DNA from: Bacteroidales bacterium
GTDB taxonomy: Bacteria; Bacteroidota; Bacteroidia; Bacteroidales; UBA4181
Direction: 5' to 3'
DNA length: 5,314 nucleotides
Assembly: GCA_028700615.1 (NCBI GenBank)
Contig: JAQVSH010000152.1
Coordinates: 1 to 5,314, forward strand
Shown: positions 1 through 5,314 of the stretch, piece by piece
Position numbering within the stretch: the first letter of the stretch is position 1
Layout: every line of letters starts with the position of its first letter
Notes under the pieces: model-generated
Database searches by the model: none
Told to the model about the DNA's origin: nothing
The model's input: the letters and a program-made list of their open reading frames with translations, nothing else
Program-made: the position numbers and the translations under genes

Positions 1-174
1 AACCGGCGAGATACCAATCGTTTGGTATTGAATGCCCATTTCTTCCACTACTTCGGCTATCAGACGTGTAGCGGTTCCGTGACTACAACCGGGACAGTAG
101 TTAAACTCTGTATCGGTAAGCAGTTTGCTTTTCTGATACACAAGGTTTTCAGGACGTATAATAGGATTTTCCAT
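1..174 (-). CDS. 2-oxoacid:ferredoxin oxidoreductase, beta (TPP-binding) subunit, N-terminal 58 codons
   Basis: This is the beginning of the thiamine-pyrophosphate subunit of a 2-oxoacid:ferredoxin oxidoreductase (KorB/VorA/PorB type). In the cytoplasm such enzymes oxidatively decarboxylate a 2-oxoacid to an acyl-CoA and pass electrons to ferredoxin. I translated it by hand from an ATG at 174-172. It reads without a stop to the left edge and is cut off there. The decisive motif is FNYCPGCSHG at residues 25-33, with Cys27 and Cys30 placed as in the family's proximal iron-sulfur cluster. The last visible residues, GISPV, match the stretch just before the next conserved Gly-Cys. It starts 3 bases after the vorB stop, so the two are almost certainly co-translated. 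A gamma subunit would be expected further left. Substrate cannot be told from this fragment. The family call is firm. Confidence 0.9.
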   Translation of the reverse strand, partial: MENPIIRPENLVYQKSKLLTDTEFNYCPGCSHGTATRLIAEVVEEMGIQYQTIGISPV

Positions 175-177
175 GAT

Positions 178-1248
178 TTAACTGATTGGGGTTTTAGAAC
201 AAAAAAATCTTTCAAAACCACCCAGAATATCTTCCGGAGTGTGTACAACACCTCCACTGCGGCCATAATGATAAACAGGAATTCTGTCATGAACTGAAAG
301 ACGGATATCTTCGATCATTTGTCCTTCGCTCATCTCAACTGAAAGAATGCCTTTGAGACGGTGAGATAGTTTTTCAAGAGGTTCTTTCGGGAAAGGGAAC
401 AAGGTTATCGGACGGAAAATCCCTACCTTAATTCCTTTCTCCTGAAGCAATTGCATGGTTTTATGAGCAATTCTGGCACTGGCTCCATAGGCAACCATAA
501 CATAATCGGCATCTTCGCATCCGGTCATTTCATAACGCACCTCTTCTGCTTCCATTTGTGCATATTTTGCCGATAAATGAGCGTTGTGAGCTTCCTGTTT
601 AAGAGGTTCCAGGTTTAGTGAAGTGATGACTCTGGGTTCCTTTCTTCCAACAACCGCCCAGTCCGGATATTCTGTAATACGTTTTTGTTTTTTGGGAAGT
701 TTTACCTTCTCCATCATTTGCCCGATAACCCCATCTGAAAGAATCATGACAGGATTTCTATATTTGAAAGCCAGTTCATAGGCTAAAGATACAAAATCAG
801 CCATTTCCTGAACAGAAGACGGAGCCAGGGTAAGAAGCTTATAATCCCCGTGCCCTCCTCCTTTTACGGTCTGAAAATAATCAGATTGGGCAGGCTGAAT
901 AGTCCCCAGTCCGGGACCTCCGCGCGCCACATTGATAATAATACAGGGAAGTTCTGCTCCTGCAATATACGAAATGCCTTCAGCCATCAGACTGATACCA
1001 GGGCTGGATGAAGAAATGAGCACCCGGCGTCCGCAACTGGCCGCTCCATAGACCATGTTAATGGAGGCTGTTTCACTTTCAGCCTGCAATACGACCATAT
1101 CTGTAGCTCCCGAATCCACTTTTTCGGTGAGATATTCCATGATCTCAGTCTGGGGAGTGATGGGATATCCGAAATAAGCATCGCTGCCGGCCCGTATTGC
1201 GGCCTCTGCAATGGCTTCGTTCCCTTTCATTAACACAAACTCTTCCAC
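178..1248 (-). CDS. vorB: 2-oxoacid:ferredoxin oxidoreductase alpha subunit, VorB-like
   Basis: This encodes the alpha subunit (356 aa) of a ferredoxin-dependent 2-oxoacid oxidoreductase. It pairs with the TPP subunit and the two-cluster ferredoxin beside it to make acyl-CoA from 2-oxoacids. The N-terminal pyrimidine-binding domain spans about residues 8-240, with FGYPITPQTE at 26-35, the conserved acidic stretch QAESETAS at 55-62, and SSPGISLM at 81-88. A PFOR domain II-like C-terminal region, about 245-335, contains VAYGASAR (252-259) and the FRP motif (278-280). Its length fits the stand-alone alpha subunits of four-subunit enzymes, with no fused gamma domain. The frame opens with GTG at 1248; the next in-frame start is ATG at 1230, preceded by GGAAGAG. 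I prefer the GTG because relatives carry a few residues before the MKGNEA motif. VorB (3-methyl-2-oxobutanoate) is the best name, but KorA (2-oxoglutarate) specificity cannot be excluded by sequence. Confidence 0.9.
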   Translation of the reverse strand: MEEFVLMKGNEAIAEAAIRAGSDAYFGYPITPQTEIMEYLTEKVDSGATDMVVLQAESETASINMVYGAASCGRRVLISSSSPGISLMAEGISYIAGAELPCIIINVARGGPGLGTIQPAQSDYFQTVKGGGHGDYKLLTLAPSSVQEMADFVSLAYELAFKYRNPVMILSDGVIGQMMEKVKLPKKQKRITEYPDWAVVGRKEPRVITSLNLEPLKQEAHNAHLSAKYAQMEAEEVRYEMTGCEDADYVMVAYGASARIAHKTMQLLQEKGIKVGIFRPITLFPFPKEPLEKLSHRLKGILSVEMSEGQMIEDIRLSVHDRIPVYHYGRSGGVVHTPEDILGGFERFFCSKTPIS

Positions 1249-1280
1249 GATAATTCAAATTAATGGCAGTAATGTGCCGG

Positions 1281-1511
1281 TTATTCTTCTACTTTGACCC
1301 GATATACAGAAATCACTCCGTCCGGGCAAACCACCGCACAATTAGTGCAACCCGTACATGCTTCGGCACGAACAGGTTGGGCATAATGATATCCCTTGCG
1401 GTTGACTTCTTTAGTCAAGGCGATTACTTGTTGCGGACATGCCGATACACAGACTTCGCAGCCTTTGCAGCGCTCAATATCCACCACGATCGCTCCTTTT
1501 ACTTTAGCCAT
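1281..1511 (-). CDS. small 2x[4Fe-4S] ferredoxin subunit of the 2-oxoacid oxidoreductase
   Basis: This is a 76-residue ferredoxin-type protein with two complete cluster-binding motifs. The first is CKGCEVCVSACP at residues 15-26 (Cys15, 18, 21, 25). The second is CTGCTNCAVVCP at 52-63 (Cys52, 55, 58, 62). All eight cysteines are present, so it should hold two [4Fe-4S] clusters and carry electrons from the catalytic subunits to soluble ferredoxin. This matches the delta-type subunit (VorC/PorD/KorD) of four-subunit oxidoreductases, and its place as first gene before vorB, 32 bases away, supports that job. It starts with ATG at 1511 and no Shine-Dalgarno site is visible. The start lies only 18 bases past the serA terminator, so the promoter is not obvious. 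A general ferredoxin is possible but less likely given the operon. Confidence 0.9.
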   Translation of the reverse strand: MAKVKGAIVVDIERCKGCEVCVSACPQQVIALTKEVNRKGYHYAQPVRAEACTGCTNCAVVCPDGVISVYRVKVEE

Positions 1512-1529
1512 AATGATGTGTCTTTGTTG

Positions 1530-1557
1530 AAAAAACGGGAGTCAAAAAAGACTCCCG
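1530..1557 (-). terminator. strong factor-independent terminator after serA
   Basis: A perfect 8-bp inverted repeat (CGGGAGTC / GACTCCCG at 1536-1543 and 1550-1557) encloses a 6-base loop. On the minus strand the 3' arm is followed at once by six T residues (1535-1530), the classic intrinsic-terminator layout. It sits 9 bases past the serA TAG stop and ends 18 bases before the ferredoxin ATG. The loop is also six T on this strand, so on the plus strand the hairpin is not followed by a T tract and is not a terminator in that direction. It should end most transcripts coming from serC-serA. Confidence 0.88.
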
Positions 1558-1566
1558 GAATTCAAT

Positions 1567-2490
1567 CTATTTATTTACTTTAAACCGCGTATTCCCGGTT
1601 TTAAAGTAATCTGCAATTTGCTCCGCAGCGGCAATTCCTGCATTGATATTGGCCTCGGCAGTTTCCGCCCCCATCTTTTTGGGAGTTGCAAAAAAACGTT
1701 TACCAAAAGCTTCCACAAAGGCAGTCAAGGTATCGGGAGCTACATCGGTGACATATTTCAAATCAGATCTTTCCTGCATGGCTTTATAGAGCCCGTCTTC
1801 ATCGATCACTTCTTTACGGGCTGTATTGATCAGGGTGGCCCCTTTAGGCATCAATGTGGCCAACTCATATCCAATGGATTTTTTAGTGCTGTCCAATGCC
1901 GGAATGTGTATAGAAAGATAATCTGAAGCACTGTAAAGTGCTTTAATATCATGCACGGGTTCAACTCCTCTTTCTTTCATCATTTCATCAGAAACAAAAG
2001 GATCCAGGGCAATTACCTTCATTCCCATGTTCTTGGCAATGTCTGCAACCAGTTTTCCTACGTTTCCGAAGGCCTGAATTCCGAGAGTTTTCCCTTTAAG
2101 TTCAGAGCCGGATCCGGGAGTAAATAGATTACGGGCCATATATATCATCATCCCAATGGCCAATTCAGCCACTGCATTGGAGTTTTGTCCGGGAGTGTTC
2201 ATAACAACTATTCCCTTACGTGTACAGGCATCCAAATCAACATTATCATATCCTGCACCGGCTCTCACTACGATTTTAAGGTTTTTGGCAACGTCAACAA
2301 GGGCCTGAGTGACCTTGTCACTTCTTATAATCATCGCATCAACATCTTCAGCCGCTTTAGACAGGGTGTTAAAATCAGGATATTTTTCCAGCAGGATCAA
2401 CTCAAACCCGGCCTGATCAGCAACTTTTTTTATTCCGTCGACAGCAGCCTTCGCAAAGGGTTTTTCAGTGGCAACCAAAATTTTTTTCAT
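1567..2490 (-). CDS. serA: D-3-phosphoglycerate dehydrogenase, short Lys-type
   Basis: This cytoplasmic enzyme of 307 aa oxidises 3-phosphoglycerate to 3-phosphohydroxypyruvate with NAD, the entry step of serine synthesis. Its domain order is that of the D-2-hydroxyacid dehydrogenases: split substrate domain about 1-98 and 285-307, nucleotide domain about 99-284. RAGAGYDNVD (76-85) and the NTAR motif with the presumed catalytic Arg225 are clear. The nucleotide loop reads GIQAFGNVG (137-145), so the first Gly of GxGxxG is Ala140. Where most relatives have TPH with the catalytic His, this protein has TPKKMG (269-274). The usual acidic partner in DVFxxEP is not clear; Asp253 in DVAPD is nearest. 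There is no C-terminal ACT or serine-sensing domain, so allosteric feedback by serine is not expected. From memory, these traits are shared by Bacteroidales SerA and the Entamoeba enzyme. It lies 63 bases behind serC and is followed by a terminator. ATG at 2490, preceded by AAAGAG. Confidence 0.92.
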   Translation of the reverse strand: MKKILVATEKPFAKAAVDGIKKVADQAGFELILLEKYPDFNTLSKAAEDVDAMIIRSDKVTQALVDVAKNLKIVVRAGAGYDNVDLDACTRKGIVVMNTPGQNSNAVAELAIGMMIYMARNLFTPGSGSELKGKTLGIQAFGNVGKLVADIAKNMGMKVIALDPFVSDEMMKERGVEPVHDIKALYSASDYLSIHIPALDSTKKSIGYELATLMPKGATLINTARKEVIDEDGLYKAMQERSDLKYVTDVAPDTLTAFVEAFGKRFFATPKKMGAETAEANINAGIAAAEQIADYFKTGNTRFKVNK

Positions 2491-2516
2491 TTGCTATCTC
2501 TTTATCATTAAAGAAA

Positions 2517-2545
2517 ACCCTGATTATCTGTAAGACCATCAGGGT
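2517..2545 (-). terminator. stem-loop between serC and serA, possible leaky terminator
   Basis: A perfect 8-bp inverted repeat, ACCCTGAT at 2517-2524 with ATCAGGGT at 2538-2545, encloses a 13-base loop. It lies just past the serC stop and 26 bases before the serA start. On the minus strand the 3' arm runs into TTTCTTT, an interrupted T tract, so termination in the operon direction would be partial. On the plus strand the stem is followed by CTTTTTG. It may act as a leaky terminator setting the serC to serA ratio, as a 3' stabiliser of serC mRNA, or have no role. The structure is seen in the sequence; the function is inferred. Confidence 0.5.
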
Positions 2546-2553
2546 CTTTTTGT

Positions 2554-3621
2554 TTAATTGTTCTTTTCAAAAGATCTCATGCAATCCACCAGGGCCTGAA
2601 CACTTTCCAGAGGAAGTGCATTATAGCAGGAAGCCCGGAATCCGCCGACAGAACGGTGTCCCTTGATACCTACCATACCCTGGGATTTAGCATAATTCAT
2701 AAAAGATTCTTCAAGATCTTTGTATTCTTCTTTCATGACGAAACAAATATTCATAATAGAACGGTCTTCCGTATTGGCAGTTCCAACAAAAAGACGGTTT
2801 CTGTCTATTTCATCATACAAAAGTTTTGCCTTTTCCAGATTAATTTTTTCCATAGCTGCTACCCCGCCAAGATTTTTCAACCAGCGAAGAGTCTGCATTG
2901 CTGTATATATAGGCAATACAGGAGGAGTGTTAAACATGGAATTATTTTCAATATGGGTTTTATAGTTCAGCATGGTAGGGATAGAACGCTCAACTTTACC
3001 AAGAATTTCATCCTTAACAATGACAAAAGTAAGCCCGGCAGGAGCAAGATTTTTCTGAGCTCCTCCATAAATCAGGGCATATTTGGAGATGTCAACGGGA
3101 CGGCTGAAAATATCGGAAGACATATCTGCAACCAGAGGAATATTTACATCCAGATCTTTTCGGATCTCTGTTCCAAAAATAGTGTTGTTGGTGGTAATAT
3201 GAAAATAATCCGCATCCTGAGGAATAGAATATTCTTTAGGTATATAACAATAATTCTTATCTTTAGAAGAAGCCACTTCAACAACTTCTCCAAAGTATTT
3301 TGCTTCTTTCAACGCTTTGTTTGCCCAGGTTCCGGTATTCAAATAGGCGGCTTTTTTATTTAAAAGATTAAAAGGTACCATACAAAATTGCAGACTGGCA
3401 CCCCCTCCGAGAAATACAACCGAATAACCTTCAGGAATGCTGAGGATTTCCTTAAACAAGGATACAGCTTCATTCAGTACATTCTCAAAATCTTTAGTTC
3501 TGTGTGAGATCTCAAGAATAGAGAGACCAATACCGTTGAAATCCAATACTGCTTTTGCAGTTTCTTCGATTGCAACGCGGGGAAGAATCGAGGGCCCGGC
3601 GTTAAAATTATATTTTTTCAT
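2554..3621 (-). CDS. serC: phosphoserine aminotransferase
   Basis: This PLP-dependent aminotransferase (355 aa, normal family length) converts 3-phosphohydroxypyruvate and glutamate to O-phosphoserine and 2-oxoglutarate. It is the second step of serine synthesis and also serves pyridoxal phosphate synthesis in some bacteria. Class V features are in order: the N-terminal FNAGPS (6-11), EISHRTKDF (37-45), the phosphate-binding GGGAS (72-76), TTNNTIFGT (143-151), ADMSSDIFSRP (165-175) with the cofactor-ring Asp166, and the Schiff-base lysine Lys190 in YGGAQKN (185-191). Near the C-terminus GHRSVGGFRAS (321-331) holds the arginines expected to bind the substrate phosphate and carboxylate. It starts with ATG at 3621 behind an A/T-rich leader without a Shine-Dalgarno site, as is normal for Bacteroidota. 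serA follows 63 bases on, so the two probably share a transcript. A 116-base spacer with a possible promoter separates it from comB. Nothing essential is missing. Confidence 0.96.
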   Translation of the reverse strand: MKKYNFNAGPSILPRVAIEETAKAVLDFNGIGLSILEISHRTKDFENVLNEAVSLFKEILSIPEGYSVVFLGGGASLQFCMVPFNLLNKKAAYLNTGTWANKALKEAKYFGEVVEVASSKDKNYCYIPKEYSIPQDADYFHITTNNTIFGTEIRKDLDVNIPLVADMSSDIFSRPVDISKYALIYGGAQKNLAPAGLTFVIVKDEILGKVERSIPTMLNYKTHIENNSMFNTPPVLPIYTAMQTLRWLKNLGGVAAMEKINLEKAKLLYDEIDRNRLFVGTANTEDRSIMNICFVMKEEYKDLEESFMNYAKSQGMVGIKGHRSVGGFRASCYNALPLESVQALVDCMRSFEKNN

Positions 3622-3660
3622 GTTTTAATAAATGTTTGTATGACTACCCTTTTTAATCCA

Positions 3661-3691
3661 ATAAAATAATCCCGGTATCCGGAAACGCAAA
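3661..3691 (-). promoter_or_regulatory. possible Bacteroidota-type promoter upstream of serC
   Basis: On the minus strand a TTTG (3691-3688) is followed after exactly 19 bases by TATTTTAT (3668-3661). This resembles the Bacteroides consensus of a -33 TTTG and a -7 TAnnTTTG separated by 19-21 bases. The -33 box matches fully, while the -7 box matches four of its six fixed positions. It ends about 40 bases before the serC start and lies in the only sizeable intergenic gap of the window. Short AT-rich motifs arise often by chance, so this is a tentative call. Confidence 0.33.
3672..3682. repeat. CCGG-TAT-CCGG palindrome inside the putative serC promoter
   Basis: Two CCGG tetramers flank a 3-base centre (TAT). 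Because CCGG is its own reverse complement, the site is both a direct and an inverted repeat. It falls between the two proposed promoter boxes of serC, where a repressor would block polymerase, and it is a GC island in AT-rich sequence. A small operator or a weak end-of-transcript hairpin for comB are both possible; no T tract follows directly. Confidence 0.3.
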
Positions 3692-3737
3692 TGTAATGTT
3701 TTTTATGTAAAGGAGGAGAAGTGGCATCCATTTAATG

Positions 3738-4457
3738 TCAAAAAATCATGGGCTTAAGAACGCCATTACCGTATACGGGGATAATATCCGTAATATCCGG
3801 AGTAAAACAATATTCCAGCACATCGTCCAATCCTTTTTGCTTCAATCTGTGCCGCTGGGCACATTTTTCTACGGTTTTCATCAGATCGGATTTAGCCAGT
3901 TGCCAAAGGTCTATGGCAGAAATAGCAGAGTCACATATAGTTGAAAAATGACCGGTTTCAACCAATTTTTCACAGATAGCTCCCGCTAAAAGAGTATCTT
4001 CCAGACTGAACCTGTTTTTCCATCCGGCACATAACACCAGCACATCTTCCTCCTGAGAGTCCAACCAGTTGCAAACAGACGAAATATTCAAAAAAGAACC
4101 TACAATGACATTTCTGCACCGGCTGGCCATCTGAATAGCCCGGGTCCCATTGGTAGTACTATAAATTACGGTCTTATTTTCAACCTTATCCCTGGTAAAA
4201 TTGAACGGAGAATTTCCAAAATCCACAAAATCAAGCGTATATCCGTTTCTTTCCCCGGCCAGAACATGACCCATATTGACAAACCCCTTCAGTTCTTCTA
4301 CATTTCCAATAGGAATTAACTTCTCTGCCCCATTAATAAATGCTGTACAAATTGAAGAAGTGGCTCGGAGAACATCTACCACTACAACATTCAGCTCCGG
4401 ACGAAAGAAATCTTCAAAAACAGCCGGAGAAAAACAAACTTCTATCTGATGATTCAC
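3738..4457 (-). CDS. comB: ComB family 2-phosphosulfolactate phosphatase (probable)
   Basis: This 239-residue protein belongs to the ComB family (Pfam 2-ph_phosp), Mg-dependent phosphatases named for removing phosphate from 2-phosphosulfolactate in methanogen coenzyme M synthesis. Family signatures are clear: VVVVDVLRATSS (24-35), the AGERNG turn (67-72), DFGNSP (79-84), TTNGTRA (101-107), CAGWKNRFSLEDTLLAG (143-159) and the late QxxHRL-like segment QRHRL (201-205). Its length is normal for the family. The frame can open only at GTG 4457, because the preceding codon is the gcvT TGA stop; the resulting N-terminus (IEVCFSP at 5-11) matches relatives, so this start is sound and suggests translational coupling with gcvT. 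Coenzyme M is not expected in Bacteroidota, so the true substrate is uncertain: sulfolactate metabolism or another 2-hydroxyacid phosphate are candidates. The family assignment is firm, the reaction in this organism is not. Confidence 0.88.
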   Translation of the reverse strand: MNHQIEVCFSPAVFEDFFRPELNVVVVDVLRATSSICTAFINGAEKLIPIGNVEELKGFVNMGHVLAGERNGYTLDFVDFGNSPFNFTRDKVENKTVIYSTTNGTRAIQMASRCRNVIVGSFLNISSVCNWLDSQEEDVLVLCAGWKNRFSLEDTLLAGAICEKLVETGHFSTICDSAISAIDLWQLAKSDLMKTVEKCAQRHRLKQKGLDDVLEYCFTPDITDIIPVYGNGVLKPMIF

Positions 4458-5314
4458 TCACTCACGTTTTAAAAAAGGCAGTTTAACAACACGGGCTTGT
4501 AATTTTTTATTTCTTATTGAAATCAAAATTTCTGTCCCGGGATTACTATAGGGAGTAGCGACATATCCCATGCCTATGCCGATTTTTAATGAAGGAGACA
4601 TCGTTCCCGATGTGACTATGCCGATAGTTTCCCCCTGCTTGTTTTCCATTTCATAACCCTGACGGGGTATTCCTTTATCTATCAGTTCAAAACCGACCAG
4701 TTTTCTCTTTACTCCTTGTGTCTTCTGAGAGAGAAGATAATCTTTATCAATAAAATCTTTATAATTCAGAAATTTTGTAATCCAACCAAGTCCCGCTTCC
4801 AGCGGAGAGGTCGTGTCATTCAGTTCATGACCGTAGAGACAATAGCCCATCTCCAGACGAAGCGTATCACGGGCTGCAAGACCAACCAGTCTGATTCCTT
4901 CGTTTTTACCCTCATTCAGAAGAGCGTTCATGATTTTCATCCCCTCATTAGGATAAAAATACAATTCAAAACCTCCGGCTCCCGTATATCCGGTATTGGA
5001 GATGATCACATCGGAAACACCTGCAAACGGACCGGTTGTAAAATGATAATAGGGAATATTTTGAAGAGGCACAGAGGTGAGTCTTTGTAGAACAGTAGTT
5101 GCCAAAGGTCCCTGAACAGCGAGCTGGGCCATATGATCGGAAGCATTTTCAAGAATGCTCCGACCGTATTTTGCTGCTGGATCCATTCCCAGTCTTTTTC
5201 TATATTTGAAGCATTGACGATCAGTAAATATTTTTCTTTTTCAAAACAATAGACAATAATATCATCCACTACGCCGCCTTTTCCGTTAGGCATACACGAA
5301 TACTGGGCTTTGCC
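4458..5314 (-). pseudogene. gcvT: glycine cleavage T-protein (aminomethyltransferase), frameshifted and 5'-partial
   Basis: GcvT moves the aminomethyl carbon from the H-protein lipoyl arm to tetrahydrofolate, releasing ammonia. The N-terminal 70 or so residues lie beyond the right edge. From 5314 to about 5156 one frame reads GKAQYSC, then MPNGKGGVVDD holding the catalytic-Asp motif (codons 5266-5261), NASNIEKDW and NTVGA. From about 5156 to the TGA at 4458 a different frame reads LENASDHMAQLAVQGP, TGYTGAGGFELYF, ARDTLRLEMGYCLYGHE, SPLEAGLGW and the full C-terminal barrel domain, ending FLKRE. Each part matches the family only in its own frame, so one base appears to be missing near 5155. The open frame beginning at ATG 5186 lacks the folate-domain start and the catalytic Asp, so it is unlikely to be active alone. 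Either the gene is recently broken or the sequence has an indel error; the well preserved remainder favours a recent event or an error. comB follows directly. Confidence 0.88.
5150..5164 (-). other. frameshift site in gcvT
   Basis: On the minus strand the bases after GTC GGA GCA (5164-5156) read TTC TTG AAA in the upstream frame, which leaves the family pattern. Adding one base before TTCTTGAA gives a leucine-Glu-Asn-Ala-Ser-Asp continuation that fits GcvT. A third T in the TT at 5155-5154 would give NTVGAFLENASD. The exact base cannot be fixed, but the switch must fall between the last good upstream codon (about 5156) and the first good downstream codon (CTT at 5153-5151). Confidence 0.75.

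Noticed and set aside
22..297. Plus-strand open frame across the vorB to beta-subunit junction
   Set aside because: It overlaps two well supported minus-strand genes in antisense, and its product resembles nothing known.
2656..3363. Long plus-strand open frame (235 codons) opposite serC
   Set aside because: It is antisense to an unmistakable serC. The translation is rich in Phe, Ile and Arg with no recognisable family, typical of a shadow frame over a well conserved gene.
3711..3944. Plus-strand AGGAGGAG followed by a 69-codon open frame
   Set aside because: The purine run resembles a Shine-Dalgarno site, but its distance to the ATG at 3735 is too great, the frame lies antisense to comB, the product has no recognisable features, and Bacteroidota rarely rely on such sites.
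3738..4457. A previously undescribed biological system centred on comB
   Set aside because: All neighbours are standard metabolic genes and the protein keeps the full set of ComB family motifs. An unusual substrate is possible, but nothing in the window shows a new system.
5140..5190. Programmed -1 ribosomal frameshift in gcvT
   Set aside because: I see no X-XXY-YYZ slippery heptamer in the zero frame near the junction and no evident downstream stimulatory hairpin. GcvT is not known to use recoding.
5006..5293. The 95-codon frame at the right edge as a separate small gene
   Set aside because: Its first part is plainly the middle of the GcvT N-terminal domain, and the similarity continues upstream of its ATG to the window edge. 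The tail after about 5155 is out-of-frame gcvT.
4458..5314. Glycine riboswitch upstream of gcvT
   Set aside because: The gcvT 5' region lies outside the window, and no tandem aptamer-like sequence is present in the visible intergenic gaps.

Overview
The window carries six protein genes and the start of a seventh, all on the minus strand. They read right to left: gcvT (entering from the right edge), comB, serC, serA, a small two-cluster ferredoxin, vorB, and the first 58 codons of the matching TPP-binding subunit, which runs off the left edge. The source looks like a Bacteroidota genome, most likely Bacteroidales and probably an anaerobe. The reasons are a short SerA without an ACT domain in which Lys replaces the usual catalytic His, a bacterial ComB, a ferredoxin-linked 2-oxoacid oxidoreductase ordered ferredoxin-alpha-beta, AT-rich gene starts without Shine-Dalgarno sites, and moderate GC. 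This assignment rests on recalled family features, not on a search.

Right part (about 3738-5314): gcvT encodes the aminomethyltransferase (T-protein) of the glycine cleavage system. Its reading frame is broken near position 5155. Upstream codons, including the catalytic-Asp motif, lie in one frame and the rest of the protein lies in another, so the gene is either a pseudogene or carries a one-base sequence error. comB follows with no gap, its GTG start directly abutting the gcvT TGA stop.

Middle part (about 1530-3737): a 116-base spacer holds a possible Bacteroidota-type promoter around a small CCGG palindrome. serC and serA follow; they catalyse the first two steps from 3-phosphoglycerate toward serine. 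A stem-loop sits between them and a strong factor-independent terminator follows serA. With gcvT next door, the block concerns serine, glycine and one-carbon supply. No phosphoserine phosphatase (serB) is present, and comB encodes an unrelated phosphatase.

Left part (1-1511): ferredoxin, vorB and the TPP subunit form a 2-oxoacid:ferredoxin oxidoreductase operon, probably for branched-chain 2-oxoacids or 2-oxoglutarate. Only 18 bases separate the serA terminator from the ferredoxin start, so how this operon is transcribed is unclear.

I see no mobile element, CRISPR array, tRNA, rRNA or riboswitch. I did not find a convincing new biological system. The window is mostly ordinary central metabolism, with the gcvT frameshift, the SerA active-site substitutions and the ComB context as the points worth checking.
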